64,000 nucleotides of DNA from Capnocytophaga leadbetteri. GTDB taxonomy: Bacteria; Bacteroidota; Bacteroidia; Flavobacteriales; Flavobacteriaceae. The stretch's first letter is position 1. Every line of letters begins with the position of its first letter. Position numbers and translations under genes: made by a program. Positions 26,223-34,643 of the stretch are shown one piece after another. The stretch is taken from the NCBI RefSeq assembly GCF_003054025.1, contig NZ_QBKG01000004.1, positions 120,391 through 184,390 of the forward strand, written 5' to 3'. Under the pieces are notes generated by a model, which was given only the letters and a program-made list of their open reading frames with translations, did no database searches and had not been told where the DNA came from.

Positions 26223-26239
26223 TCGATAAAATTTACGGA

Positions 26240-27154
26240 TTAAAAAATTGAGGTATGGGTTTGGGCAGTAAATTCCTCTAAAAATAGCATTCCGCGGTAT
26301 GAGTTGCCTTTGTTATTTAGCTTAGGGCTCCACACGGCAATGCTGTAGTGGTTAGGCAATAAGGCTACGATGCCTCCGCCCACACCACTCTTGCCCGGTA
26401 AGCCTACCTTGAAAGCAAATTCACCTGACTCATCATAAAAACCACAGGTTTGCATAATTGCATTTACCCGCTTAGTACAAGTGTCGGTGAGTATTTGTAC
26501 GCGGTCGTGCATACGAATACCATCATTGGCTAAAAATGAAAATATATAGGCTAAAGACTTGCAACTGAGTTCTAACGAACAGAGTTTGAAGTAGAAGTTA
26601 AGCACCTCTATAGGGTCGTTTTCTATATTTCCTAACGATTTGATGTAATAGCATAGCGCAAAATTTCTATACCCTACTGATTTTTCAGACTCGGCTACTC
26701 TGATAGAATAGTTTACTGACTCATCATTTGCCAAATCGCGGACGAAAGTAAGGAAATCGGCTTCGGCATCTTCTAAAATAGATAGCAAAATGTCGCATAC
26801 AACTATGGCTCCTGCATTGATAAGCGGATTGCGTGGAATACCATTGTCAGCCTCTAATTGCACAAGCGAGTTAAACGAAGTGCCCGAAGGTTCTACATCT
26901 ACGCGTTTCCAGAGTTTGTCGCCTATGATGCTGTAGGCTAAGCACAACGCTAATACTTTTGAGATACTTTGGCACGAAAACTTCTCGTCGCAATCGCCTA
27001 TGCCAAAGGATTGCTTGTTGAGGCTATAGAAATACACCCCAAACTTATTAGGGTCTACTTGTGCCAATTCGGGGATATAAGTAGGTACTGTGCCTACATT
27101 CTCAGCTTCCATTACTGTTTTATAGGCTGCTTCTATAATTTTTGAATACTTCAC
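26240..27154 (-). CDS. glsA: Glutaminase
   Basis: The 304-residue protein is a serine-dependent glutaminase of the beta-lactamase-like fold. The catalytic Ser63-x-x-Lys66 is seen in SCQSISKVLAL, followed by PSGTSFNSLVQLE, IPRNPLINAGAI (substrate binding) and a C-terminal KVGLPGKSGVGGGI stretch near residue 255. It converts glutamine to glutamate and ammonia in the cytoplasm. The length is normal. It follows gldE by only 5 bp on the same strand, the place where gldD might be expected in other flavobacteria. Confidence 0.95.
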   Translation of the reverse strand: MKYSKIIEAAYKTVMEAENVGTVPTYIPELAQVDPNKFGVYFYSLNKQSFGIGDCDEKFSCQSISKVLALCLAYSIIGDKLWKRVDVEPSGTSFNSLVQLEADNGIPRNPLINAGAIVVCDILLSILEDAEADFLTFVRDLANDESVNYSIRVAESEKSVGYRNFALCYYIKSLGNIENDPIEVLNFYFKLCSLELSCKSLAYIFSFLANDGIRMHDRVQILTDTCTKRVNAIMQTCGFYDESGEFAFKVGLPGKSGVGGGIVALLPNHYSIAVWSPKLNNKGNSYRGMLFLEEFTAQTHTSIF

Positions 27155-27159
27155 GTCAA

Positions 27160-28479
27160 TTAACTGTTAATTTTTACTTTAATTTCCTTTATTCGGTGTT
27201 TGTCGAAGGCTTCTACGGTGAAACTATAGTTGTGAAACACAATAGGTTTGCCTTTTTGAGGGAAGTTGCCTGATATTTCGAGCAAAAAGCCTGCTAAGGT
27301 CTCTGCTTCTCCTCTTTTTTCATCAAAAAGCAAGATGTTTTCATCGTTCATCTTTACGATGCGGTAAAAATCTTTTAACACAGTCTTGCCTTCAAAAATA
27401 TAGGTGTGATCATTAATCTTAGAGTATGTAACATCATCATCGTCAAACTCATCATTGATGCTACCTACTATTTCCTCCATAATATCTTCTAAAGTGATGA
27501 TACCGCAAGTGCCGCCATACTCGTCTACCACTACGGCTAAGTGTATTTTCTTTTCTTGGAACTCGCTGAGCAAATCGTCTAACTTCTTATTTTCAGGCAC
27601 GAAGAAAGCTTTTCGCATTACCTTAGTCCATTCAAAATCAGTCTTTTCGATATAAGGCAACAGGTCTTTGATATAGATAACCCCTGTAATATTGTCTAAA
27701 TTTTCGCGGTATACGGGTATGCGCGAGTAGCCTATTTTTACTATCTCGCTCAACACTTCGCTAAAAGGGGTATCCTCGCTGAGAGCAAAAATATCTACGC
27801 GGGGCACCATCACTTCGCAGGTTTCGGTATTACCAAATGATACGATACTCTCTAATAACTTCTTTTCTTCATTGGTAGTATCCTCTTCTGATGCCAATTC
27901 TAAGGCTTGCGAAAGTTGCCCAACTGATATATTGCTCTTAGTTTTGCCTAATCGCTTTTGAATCCATACGGTGAAAGACTTCATCGGTAGGCTGATAGGG
28001 GTGAAAATGGTATCGAGTATATAGATGAAGTAGGCCACTCTCTTAGCGAAAGCTAAATTATTTCTGTTAGCGTAAATTTTGGGCAATATCTCGCCGCATA
28101 GCAAGAGCACAAAGGTTACCAACCCAATATCCATCACATCGCGCAATATAGGGTTTTTGATGCCTCCGAAGGCAAAGTTGGTCAGCTCTGGTGAGATAAG
28201 CACTATAGAGATATTGACCAAGTTATTAGCGATGAGTACGGTAGCCAACAGCTTTTTAGGGTTTTCTACCATTTTGGCTATCAGGTTATTGGCAGAATTA
28301 TGGTCTTCTTTCAGCTCGTCTATTTCAGTAGGCGAGAGCGAAAATAAGGACACTTCGGAGCCAGAGATGATAGCAGAGCAGAGCAGCAGTAAGCAAAAAA
28401 TAGCAAATTGTACTATCAGCGCAATATCTACGGTTAAAAAGGGCATCAGCAACGATGCCGAGAGGGGTTCTGTTTCCAA
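27160..28479 (-). CDS. gldE: Gliding motility-associated protein GldE (CNNM/CorC family)
   Basis: The 439-residue inner-membrane protein has an N-terminal CNNM (DUF21) region with four membrane segments and the SGSEVSLFSLSPTEI motif, a central CBS-domain pair (VMVPRVDIFAL, then LHLAVVVDEYGGTCGIITLEDIMEEIVG-like segments) and a C-terminal CorC/HlyC domain. The family is linked to Mg2+/Co2+ transport. I call it GldE because it lies directly downstream of mutY and ssb, as in Flavobacterium, where GldE supports gliding and GldD function. No gldD is adjacent here. Confidence 0.85.
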   Translation of the reverse strand: METEPLSASLLMPFLTVDIALIVQFAIFCLLLLCSAIISGSEVSLFSLSPTEIDELKEDHNSANNLIAKMVENPKKLLATVLIANNLVNISIVLISPELTNFAFGGIKNPILRDVMDIGLVTFVLLLCGEILPKIYANRNNLAFAKRVAYFIYILDTIFTPISLPMKSFTVWIQKRLGKTKSNISVGQLSQALELASEEDTTNEEKKLLESIVSFGNTETCEVMVPRVDIFALSEDTPFSEVLSEIVKIGYSRIPVYRENLDNITGVIYIKDLLPYIEKTDFEWTKVMRKAFFVPENKKLDDLLSEFQEKKIHLAVVVDEYGGTCGIITLEDIMEEIVGSINDEFDDDDVTYSKINDHTYIFEGKTVLKDFYRIVKMNDENILLFDEKRGEAETLAGFLLEISGNFPQKGKPIVFHNYSFTVEAFDKHRIKEIKVKINS

Positions 28480-28501
28480 AATAAAAGAATTTCGTTATAC
28501 A

Positions 28502-28930
28502 TTAAAACGGCACTCCATTAGCATCTAACTCAGGCGACGATTGAGTAGTAGGGGTGCCAGCTACCGGCGGTGGGGTAGCAGCTTTAGGGGCGCGCATATT
28601 GGGCAGCAGATTCATATCGCTTACTACTACCTCGGTAATATAGCGAGGACTGCCGTCTTCAGCCTGCCAAGAGCGTGTGCGCAACTGTCCTTCTAAATAG
28701 ATAAGGTCGCCTTTTTGGGTGTACTTTTCTATGGCTTCAGCCAGCTTATTGCGTACCACTATATTGTGCCACTCGGTGTGCTCTACGCGCTCATTAGTAT
28801 TGCGGTTAGTATACTCTTCGTGGGTAGCGAGTCTGAACTGACCTACGCAATTGCCTTCGCTGAAATAGGTTAGCTTTATTGCCTCGCCTATGCGTCCGAC
28901 AAGGATAACTTTATTTACATATCCGTTCAT
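28502..28930 (-). CDS. ssb: Single-stranded DNA-binding protein
   Basis: The 142-residue protein has the OB fold of SSB: VNKVILVGRIGEAIKL at the start, TEWHNIVVRNKLAEA, GDLIYLEGQLRTRSW, then a Pro/Ala-rich linker. The C-terminal tip ends in ANGVPF, a form of the acidic DDIPF-like tail that binds repair proteins, here with few acids. It has its own promoter inside the 3' end of mutY and lies 22 bp upstream of gldE. Confidence 0.93.
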   Translation of the reverse strand: MNGYVNKVILVGRIGEAIKLTYFSEGNCVGQFRLATHEEYTNRNTNERVEHTEWHNIVVRNKLAEAIEKYTQKGDLIYLEGQLRTRSWQAEDGSPRYITEVVVSDMNLLPNMRAPKAATPPPVAGTPTTQSSPELDANGVPF

Positions 28931-28963
28931 TGGTAAATTGGGTTATGGGGTTAAAAGATGTTA

Positions 28964-28994
28964 CAAAAGTACGATTTTTTTTATAACTTCCAAA
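28964..28994 (-). promoter_or_regulatory. Promoter of ssb inside the mutY 3' end
   Basis: Minus-strand TACTTTTG (28964-28971) and TTTG (28991-28994), 19-bp spacer. The -33 box lies in the last codons of mutY. Confidence 0.6.
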
Positions 28995-30042
28995 AGTTTT
29001 TGATAAAGTTTGCGGTAAGAGCCGATACAGGATAGCGCTCTAACTGGCTGATAGATATGCCTTTTTCGAGTGGAGAGTGGGTGGTAAGTACCCAAAACGA
29101 GGTGTGTATGTGCTGGTGCGTGAGCTTATGCACAACAGGGCTTTCGTTATACAAATAAGGAGTGATGAGGGGGTGTTGCTCTCTTAGCAGCTCAGTAAGG
29201 GCAGCAGCAGAGAGGAGCGTAGAGGTTTCGATAAGCGGAAATTCGTAGAGTCCGTGCCATATATCTTTGCCTTCCCTCTTCTGAAGGAGGGTTTGCTGAT
29301 CGGCACTCAGCCATACGAGGTAGTTGAAGTAACGCTGCTTTATCTTGATTTTCTTGAGTTTGGCAGGCAAAACACCTACCTGATTATGAGCCCAAGCCCA
29401 ACAGCTGTCGCGCAATACGCAGTTAGCACAGTCGGGAGACTGAGGGGTGCAGACGATTGCGCCAAACTCCATTATGGCTTGGTTGTATTCGCCTGCCCGA
29501 GGCTTGTCTAACAACTCATTGGCTAAGGCTTTGAATTCTTTGGCAGCAGCAGGGGTATTGATAGGCGTCTGCACCCCAAAGAGGCGTGATAATACGCGAT
29601 ATACATTGCCATCGACTACTGCACAAGGCTCGTTATAGCAGAAAGAAGCAATGGCACTGGCAGTGTAATCGCCTATGCCTTTGAGTTTTACAAGTTCTTG
29701 ATAACTTTTAGGGAAAACACCCCCCAACACTGTGGCTATGTGCTGAGCGGTATGATGTAGATTCTTAGCGCGTGAGTAGTAGCCCAAGCCCTGCCATAAC
29801 TTTAGCACCTCTTCTTCTGAAGCCTTTGCTAAATCGGATACGGTAGGGAAATGAGTGATAAATCGCTCGTAATAAGGGAGCCCTTGTACTACGCGCGTTT
29901 GCTGGAGGATAACCTCGGAGAGCCAGACTTTATAGGGGTCGGCTGTGCCACGCCACGGCAAGTCGCGTTTAGCCGTAGCGTACCAAGAGAGCAATTTGCT
30001 GGTTAGCCAATTTGCCGATTTGCCGATTTGTTGATTTGCCAA
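28981..30042 (-). CDS. mutY: A/G-specific adenine DNA glycosylase
   Basis: The 353-residue protein shows the MutY order: WYATAKRDLPWRGTADPYKVWLSEV..QQT (helix-hairpin-helix glycosylase with catalytic Glu), LKGIGDYTASAI as HhH, VVDGNVYRVLSR with the catalytic Asp, the Cys-rich 4Fe-4S loop CxxxxxxCxxCxxxxxC (CTPQSPDCANCVLRDSC), and a C-terminal NUDIX-like domain that reads 8-oxoG. No in-frame ATG exists upstream of the fold: only TTG at 30042 or TTG at 29994. The residues coded between them are written by the 8-bp intergenic repeat. Confidence 0.92.
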   Translation of the reverse strand: MANQQIGKSANWLTSKLLSWYATAKRDLPWRGTADPYKVWLSEVILQQTRVVQGLPYYERFITHFPTVSDLAKASEEEVLKLWQGLGYYSRAKNLHHTAQHIATVLGGVFPKSYQELVKLKGIGDYTASAIASFCYNEPCAVVDGNVYRVLSRLFGVQTPINTPAAAKEFKALANELLDKPRAGEYNQAIMEFGAIVCTPQSPDCANCVLRDSCWAWAHNQVGVLPAKLKKIKIKQRYFNYLVWLSADQQTLLQKREGKDIWHGLYEFPLIETSTLLSAAALTELLREQHPLITPYLYNESPVVHKLTHQHIHTSFWVLTTHSPLEKGISISQLERYPVSALTANFIKNFWKL

Positions 30043-30058
30043 TTCGCAGATGAGCTAA

Positions 30059-30376
30059 TTATACTTGTACGGCTGTGCCACTAGCGGTTACCATTAGCAT
30101 ACCCCCATTAGCCCCTACGGTTTCGTAATCGAGGTCGATGCCGACCACTGCATTAGCACCGAGGGCTGCAGCGCGCTGTTGTAATTCTTTTAAAGCAGTT
30201 TCTTTGCCTTCGATAAGTACTTTTTCGTAGGTAGTAGAGCGCCCACCGAAAAAGTCGGTAAGCCCCGCCATAAAATCCTTAATAGCATTCGCCCCGATGA
30301 TGGTCTCGCCAGTAACGATGCCTAAATATTGCTTAATAGGATGTCCTTCGATTGTAGGTGTTGTTGTTAAAAGCAT
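30059..30376 (-). CDS. YbjQ/UPF0145 family protein
   Basis: The 105-residue protein matches the YbjQ (heavy-metal-binding-like, UPF0145) family: [20 protein letters not shown] near the start, a FGGRSTTYE stretch, and [20 protein letters not shown]. Members form pentameric shells; the function is unknown. ATG 30376 is chosen because the family begins with [10 protein letters not shown]; the eight codons upstream are repeat sequence. It lies between tatA and mutY with only 16 bp to the mutY TTG, all on the minus strand. Confidence 0.85.
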   Translation of the reverse strand: MLLTTTPTIEGHPIKQYLGIVTGETIIGANAIKDFMAGLTDFFGGRSTTYEKVLIEGKETALKELQQRAAALGANAVVGIDLDYETVGANGGMLMVTASGTAVQV

Positions 30377-30470
30377 AATATCAATTTGTCGATTTGTCAA
30401 TCTGTTAATTTGCAGATTTGTTGATTTGTTCGTTGTCTGATTTGCTAATTTGCTCGTTGTCTTTAGCAGG
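30377..30470. repeat. 8-bp repeat region spanning the tatA 3' end and the ybjQ leader
   Basis: On the minus strand, CAAATTAGC, CAAATCAAC, CAAATCTGC, GACAAATCG and GACAAATTG follow each other from inside tatA through the gap. The tatA stop codon lies in the middle of the repeat. Confidence 0.8.
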
Positions 30471-30617
30471 GTCTTTAGTGGCGTCCTTAAACTCGCGGAT
30501 GCCTGTGCCTAAACCACGCATTAATTCAGGGATTTTCTTGCCCCCAAAAAGCAATAATATAAGGGCTACAATAATTACTACTTGCCAAGGCCCTACCATT
30601 CCTAAAAAAATATTCAT
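30405..30617 (-). CDS. tatA: Twin-arginine translocase subunit TatA/E
   Basis: The 70-residue protein has a membrane helix ([20 protein letters not shown]) and the amphipathic helix with [16 protein letters not shown], the hallmark of TatA/TatE, which forms the pore for folded proteins. The final about 17 residues ([18 protein letters not shown] type) are low-complexity and are coded by the dispersed 8-bp intergenic repeat, so the natural protein end was probably replaced. TatC is not in this window. Confidence 0.9.
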   Translation of the reverse strand: MNIFLGMVGPWQVVIIVALILLLFGGKKIPELMRGLGTGIREFKDATKDPAKDNEQISKSDNEQINKSAN

Positions 30618-30680
30618 ATATTTTATGTTGTTAATTGTTGTATTTCTTAATTTTTATAACTGAGTAAAGGTGTTAGCTAC

Positions 30681-31061
30681 CTATTCCTCAGAAAAGGTTA
30701 TCTTTTTTAGTTCGTCTATTTTACTTTCTAAAGAGAGTACTACACTAAACATATTTGTTTTAATATCTTCATTTGAGAAATGAATAAAAGTTATTCCCCA
30801 TTGCTCTATTTGCTCTTGTCGAACTTTATCTTCTACATATCTGAAATCGTGTATATGACCATCTACTTCAATAGCTAACTTCAATTCTTGGCAATAAAAA
30901 TCAACTATATACTCTAATATAGGTACTTGTCGCTTAAATTCTACTCCTAAAGCTTTGTTTTTGATTTCTTTCCATAAAAGTACTTCAGATAAAGTACTGT
31001 TATTGCGTAAATATCGAGCAAACTCTCTGAGTTTAGGGTTATAAGGTATAATGTTTGGCAT
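30681..31061 (-). CDS. DUF559 domain protein (endonuclease-like)
   Basis: The 126 residues fit DUF559: NPKLREFARYLRNNSTLSE at the start, then LGVEFKRQVPILEYIVDFYC and LAIEVDGHIH, with the D-(x)n-E-V-D pattern of the PD-(D/E)xK nuclease fold (related to Vsr mismatch endonucleases). Function in vivo is unknown. The gene is preceded by five copies of a 63-bp repeat, and a minus-strand promoter lies beyond that array at 31409-31439, so the array probably forms the mRNA leader. Confidence 0.85.
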   Translation of the reverse strand: MPNIIPYNPKLREFARYLRNNSTLSEVLLWKEIKNKALGVEFKRQVPILEYIVDFYCQELKLAIEVDGHIHDFRYVEDKVRQEQIEQWGITFIHFSNEDIKTNMFSVVLSLESKIDELKKITFSEE

Positions 31062-31068
31062 TGGTGGT

Positions 31069-31380
31069 TCTTTTTTGACCTCCCCCTGCCCCCTCCAAAG
31101 GGGGAATGGGTAGCTATAATTTTTGTTGGTTTGTCTTTTGACCTCCCCCTGCCCCCTCCAAAGGGGGAATGGGTAGCTATAATTTTTGTTGGTTTGTCTT
31201 TTGACCTCCCCCTGCCCCCTCCAAAGGGGGAATGGGTAGCTATAATTTTTGTTGGTTTGTCTTTTGACCTCCCCCTGCCCCCTCCAAAGGGGGAATGGGT
31301 AGCTATAATTTTTGTTGGTTTGTCTTTTGACCTCCCCCTGCCCCCTCCAAAGGGGGAATGAGGGAGTTATAACTTTTATT
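31069..31380. repeat. 63-bp tandem repeat, five copies
   Basis: The period is exactly 63 bp: TCCCCCTGCC begins at 31081, 31144, 31207, 31270 and 31333. The first four copies are identical over the repeat and the fifth diverges after AATG. Each copy holds the stem CCCCCT-CCAA-AGGGGG. A single related copy lies at 34018-34052. Since 63 is a multiple of 3, the array stays open in some frames, but no gene is inferred from that. Confidence 0.95.
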
Positions 31381-31408
31381 GGTTGTATGTCAAAATCATT
31401 TTATAGTG

Positions 31409-31439
31409 CAAAAGTACATTATTTTTTTTAATTACCAAA
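31409..31439 (-). promoter_or_regulatory. Promoter reading into the 63-bp array and DUF559
   Basis: Minus-strand TACTTTTG (31409-31416) and TTTG (31436-31439), 19-bp spacer. The next start codon downstream is that of DUF559 at 31061, about 340 nt away across the repeat array. Confidence 0.6.
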
Positions 31440-31445
31440 TAGCTG

Positions 31446-32429
31446 TTAATCATTAAAGCTAATTGATTTGATAATAGCTTCGAGTTCAAATAGTACATCG
31501 CGTTTTGATACGCCTGGCGCATACAGAAAGCCCTCGGCAACTAATAGGCGGTTCTTGGCTTTGTCCTCAATAATGTAGTTGATATAAGGGCCACCTAAAG
31601 CAAAACCTTTTACCTCCCACAAGCCTTTGCTCTCTAAAGCAAAATGGTTTTTTATCTTTACTTCGCTTACACTGGGTGCTAGATAGGTTTCGGTAACCAT
31701 ATACATTCCTTTTTCAGGTCCGGGAATGTACTTTTCGCCTATCGAGTCGCGCATTTTTACAATCGCTTTAGCACGTCCCTCTTCGTCAGTGGGAATGCTC
31801 TTAAGCGGCATTTCGTAAAGGATAACACTTGCACGACCCCCTTTGATAGGGCGCTCTATCCAGAAGAAATTGTTTTCGTGTTTTACTATTTTATAGAAAG
31901 AAGGCATCTGTAGCTTTACCCCCAGAGCCTGTGTGTATTCGGTTTCGGTATTGAGCGATTTCTGAAAACGATGACGCGTTTCGGCTAATTCGTTTTCTTT
32001 GAAAGCATTGATAAATAGGCGGTGATATTCCTCTATTTTGCAAGCAATGTCGCGCACTTTCTTAGCCTCGATAATGGCTACTACCTGAGGTTTAGCATAC
32101 ACATTCTCTTTAATAGCGCCTTGTGGCTGATTGCCACGGCTGACTATCAGCACATTGCGGCTGTTGCGTGTGTTGCCCTCGAATACTTGGGGAGGCACTT
32201 GGTGAAGGGAGAAAGTGGGTTCTTCATTAGGAAGTCCGTCGATAGGGGCAGCGAAGTAGCGGCGTATAGTATCGCCTACTGACCCTTCCCACAGGTCGTT
32301 ATCAATTACTACAGCTAAGCTGTTAATAGGGCCTACCGAGGCAGGCAGATAGGTTTCGCCCCCCTTGCTATCAGAACAAGCGGTAACAAAAACCGAAAGT
32401 AGCAAACTTACTAATAATAAGCGTTTCAT
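31446..32429 (-). CDS. DUF4837 family lipoprotein
   Basis: The 327-residue protein starts with a lipoprotein signal (LLSVFVTAC, lipidated Cys18). The mature part has NSLAVVIDNDLWEGSVGDTIRRYF, VLIVSRGNQ, and MYMVTETYL, which fits the DUF4837 family of Bacteroidota; the function is unknown. The residues after Cys (SDSKGGE) do not form a clear lipoprotein export signal, so it may stay in the periplasm. It stands alone between the array promoter and aspA. Confidence 0.85.
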   Translation of the reverse strand: MKRLLLVSLLLSVFVTACSDSKGGETYLPASVGPINSLAVVIDNDLWEGSVGDTIRRYFAAPIDGLPNEEPTFSLHQVPPQVFEGNTRNSRNVLIVSRGNQPQGAIKENVYAKPQVVAIIEAKKVRDIACKIEEYHRLFINAFKENELAETRHRFQKSLNTETEYTQALGVKLQMPSFYKIVKHENNFFWIERPIKGGRASVILYEMPLKSIPTDEEGRAKAIVKMRDSIGEKYIPGPEKGMYMVTETYLAPSVSEVKIKNHFALESKGLWEVKGFALGGPYINYIIEDKAKNRLLVAEGFLYAPGVSKRDVLFELEAIIKSISFND

Positions 32430-32536
32430 AAAAAAGATACATTAAGATTCTTATGCGTAAAAATACACAGCCAAAATCGTTCCAAATTTTATAAAACGGA
32501 GAAGAAAATTTTGAATTAGTAGTTAGTAACGAGTCG

Positions 32537-32575
32537 TTAGTCATTAGAATGCTGACTGCTAACGACTAACGATTC
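32537..32575 (-). terminator. Hairpin downstream of aspA (TTAGTCGTTAG type)
   Basis: GAGTCGTTAGTCATTAG pairs with CTGCTAACGACTAACGATTC over about 17 bp with two mismatches. The same word family forms the hairpins at 56723-56787 and 60744-60798. Confidence 0.6.
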
Positions 32576-32591
32576 ATCACTAAAGACCTTA

Positions 32592-33977
32592 TTAAATCAT
32601 ATTTTTGGGGTCTAAGATTTGGTCGAGTTCTTCTTTAGATAGCAGTTTGTGCTCAAGGACTAAGTCGTAGACTGACTTGCCGCTCTCTAACGCTTCTTTG
32701 GCTATCTTGCTGCTGTTCTTATACCCAATATGTGGGTTGAGCGCGGTAACAATACCTATACTGTGTTTCACCATATTGAGACAAACTTCGCGGTTGGCTG
32801 TGATGCCCTCTATACACTTAGTGCGCAAGGTGTCGATAGCACGTTCTAAGAATACGATTGACTCGATAATACATTGGCAAAGCACTGGCTCCATTACGTT
32901 TAGCTGTAACTGTCCTGCTTCGGCTGCAAAGGTAACCGTTAGGTCGTTGCCTATCACCTTGAAGCACACTTGGTTTACTACCTCGGGAATCACTGGATTT
33001 ACCTTGCCTGGCATAATTGATGACCCTGGCTGCATCTTAGGTAGGTTGATTTCGTTTAAACCTGCACGAGGGCCTGAAGAGAGCAAACGCAAGTCGTTGC
33101 ATATTTTTGATAGTTTTACCGCCATACGTTTTAGGGCAGAAGAGTAGATTACATACGAACCTGTGTCGGGGGTTGCCTCTACAAGGTTGGCTGCTGTAAC
33201 GAAGGCTTCGCCTGTGAGAGCCGCTAACTTCTGAGCGCATAGCTGAGCATAGCCCTTAGGAGCATTAAGCCCTGTACCAATAGCTGTACCGCCCATATTG
33301 ATTTCTAAGAAAAGTTTGGCGTTGCTTTGTAGGCGTGCGATTTCCTCTTCGAGGTTGGCTGCAAAGGCTTCAAACTCTTGACCTAAAGTCATAGGTACGG
33401 CATCTTGTAGCTGGGTGCGCCCCATCTTTATAACATCAGAAAACTCTTTTCCTTTTTGACGGAATGCCTCGATGAGCAATGATAGGCGTTCGATGAGCTT
33501 TTTGTTCATCTTAATAACAGCCAACTTCACGGTAGTAGGGTAGGCATCGTTAGTAGATTGAGACTGGTTTACGTGGTCGTTAGGCGAGCAGTGTTGGTAT
33601 TCGCCACGTCCATAGCCCATAATCTCTAACGCGCGGTTGGCAATGACCTCATTAGCGTTCATATTCACTGAGGTACCTGCGCCCCCTTGAATCATATCAA
33701 CCAAAAACTGGTTGTCGAACTTGCCGCTTATCACTTCTTCGCAGGCTTGGCTGATAGGCTTTAGCAGGGTGTCGGGTAGAAGCCCAAGTTCGTGATTGGT
33801 TTGTGCTGCCGCTAACTTCACGTAGCCGATGGCTTTTACGAACTCAGGATAGTCGCCCATTTTAGTTCCGGTAATGCGGAAGTTTTCGATAGCACGTTGG
33901 GTTTGCACTCCGTAGTATGCCTCTGCAGGCACTTGTAAGTCGCCAATAAGGTCGGACTCAGTTCTAAATTTTGTCAT
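32592..33977 (-). CDS. aspA: Aspartate ammonia-lyase
   Basis: The 461-residue protein belongs to the fumarase/aspartase superfamily: [24 protein letters not shown] at the start, [34 protein letters not shown] and the signature [11 protein letters not shown] with the catalytic Ser. The pattern [18 protein letters not shown] with [10 protein letters not shown] is more like aspartase than fumarase C. It forms fumarate and ammonia from aspartate. A minus-strand -7-like TACCTTTA is far upstream (34150-34157), so the start signal is uncertain. Confidence 0.9.
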   Translation of the reverse strand: MTKFRTESDLIGDLQVPAEAYYGVQTQRAIENFRITGTKMGDYPEFVKAIGYVKLAAAQTNHELGLLPDTLLKPISQACEEVISGKFDNQFLVDMIQGGAGTSVNMNANEVIANRALEIMGYGRGEYQHCSPNDHVNQSQSTNDAYPTTVKLAVIKMNKKLIERLSLLIEAFRQKGKEFSDVIKMGRTQLQDAVPMTLGQEFEAFAANLEEEIARLQSNAKLFLEINMGGTAIGTGLNAPKGYAQLCAQKLAALTGEAFVTAANLVEATPDTGSYVIYSSALKRMAVKLSKICNDLRLLSSGPRAGLNEINLPKMQPGSSIMPGKVNPVIPEVVNQVCFKVIGNDLTVTFAAEAGQLQLNVMEPVLCQCIIESIVFLERAIDTLRTKCIEGITANREVCLNMVKHSIGIVTALNPHIGYKNSSKIAKEALESGKSVYDLVLEHKLLSKEELDQILDPKNMI

Positions 33978-34017
33978 AATTCTTACTATTTTTTTAATTT
34001 AATTTGTCGGTTTGTAA

Positions 34018-34052
34018 CATCCCCCCAGCCCCCTTCAAAGGGGGAGATGTGA
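34018..34052. repeat. Single copy of the CCCCCTTTGAAGGGGG element
   Basis: CCCCCCAGCCCCCTTCAAAGGGGGAGA is a variant of the element that is tandemly repeated at 31069-31380. It lies in the 267-bp gap 33978-34244, which otherwise holds only 8-bp repeats. Confidence 0.8.
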
Positions 34053-34183
34053 TGGTCAGCATACACGAAAAACTTTTTAGCAATCTTATTTTAAAGTCTT
34101 TCATAAATTAGACCGATAGGGTTAAATGTGAGCTGTACTAAAATTTCGGTAAAGGTACGAACTTTTTTTTAATTACAAAAAAT

Positions 34184-34244
34184 AATTTGTCGATTTGTCA
34201 ATTTGTCGATTTGTCAATTTGTCGATTTGCCAATTTGTCGATTT
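34184..34244. repeat. Tandem 8-bp repeat (GTCGATTT / GTCAATTT)
   Basis: Seven 8-bp units, the reverse complement of the family seen at 10187-10241. The repeat runs up to the stop codon region of the 76-residue gene. Confidence 0.85.
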
Positions 34245-34475
34245 CTAAATTTCGCGGTTGAGTATTCTGTATAAAGTCTGTCGGGAGATGAAAAATTTGG
34301 GGTGAATGAATTCGCGCCATATCACGGTGATGGGGATGTAGCGGGCATCGTGACGATTAAATTCTTCTATCACCGCTCTGTCCCGCAGCGCTAAGTTCTG
34401 CTGACGCGAATGGTGACTCTCTATCAACATCCTCTCGACTTGATAGCTCTTGCTTGTTTTCTTTGTTGATTTCAT
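34245..34475 (-). CDS. Small basic protein with HTH-like C-terminus
   Basis: The 76-residue protein has a net positive charge. Its C-terminal part (VIWREF..PKFFISRQTLYRILNREI) looks like a recognition-helix region: SRQTLYRIL resembles the end of a helix-turn-helix. I do not know the family. It is divergent from the S24 repressor gene, and its promoter (34557-34588, minus strand) carries a perfect inverted repeat in the spacer, so it is likely a target of that repressor. Confidence 0.6.
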   Translation of the reverse strand: MKSTKKTSKSYQVERMLIESHHSRQQNLALRDRAVIEEFNRHDARYIPITVIWREFIHPKFFISRQTLYRILNREI

Positions 34476-34556
34476 TGTTGTTTATCTTATTTAGTTGTTA
34501 ATTATCAATTGTTTTGTATTTTTGTCGCAACTTTTTGTCCCCTCTTTTTTACAAGG

Positions 34557-34588
34557 CAAAAGTATAGAGATATTCTCTATTGTGCAAA
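34557..34588 (-). promoter_or_regulatory. Promoter of the 76-residue gene, with operator in the spacer
   Basis: Minus-strand TTTG (34585-34588), a 20-bp spacer and TACTTTTG (34557-34564). The operator at 34564-34580 fills the spacer and touches the -7 box, so a bound dimer should block RNA polymerase. Confidence 0.65.
34564..34580. promoter_or_regulatory. Palindromic operator ATAGAGA-TAT-TCTCTAT
   Basis: A perfect 7-bp inverted repeat with a 3-bp centre. A second, imperfect site with the half TCTCTA lies at 34596-34610, about 31 bp (three helical turns) away, between the first site and the S24 start. Confidence 0.7.
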
Positions 34589-34643
34589 TTTTTATAAAAG
34601 AAATTCTCTAAAAATTTTGCTTTTGGTATTTAAGTGTTTGTAT

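Noticed and set aside
31131..31361. Open frame with a 21-residue repeat (DLPLPPPKGEWVA)
   Set aside because: It is the translation of the 63-bp hairpin array; no start signal, and the array is better read as a leader or REP-like repeat.
31069..31380. Possible CRISPR array
   Set aside because: The units are directly joined with no variable spacers, and no cas genes are near.
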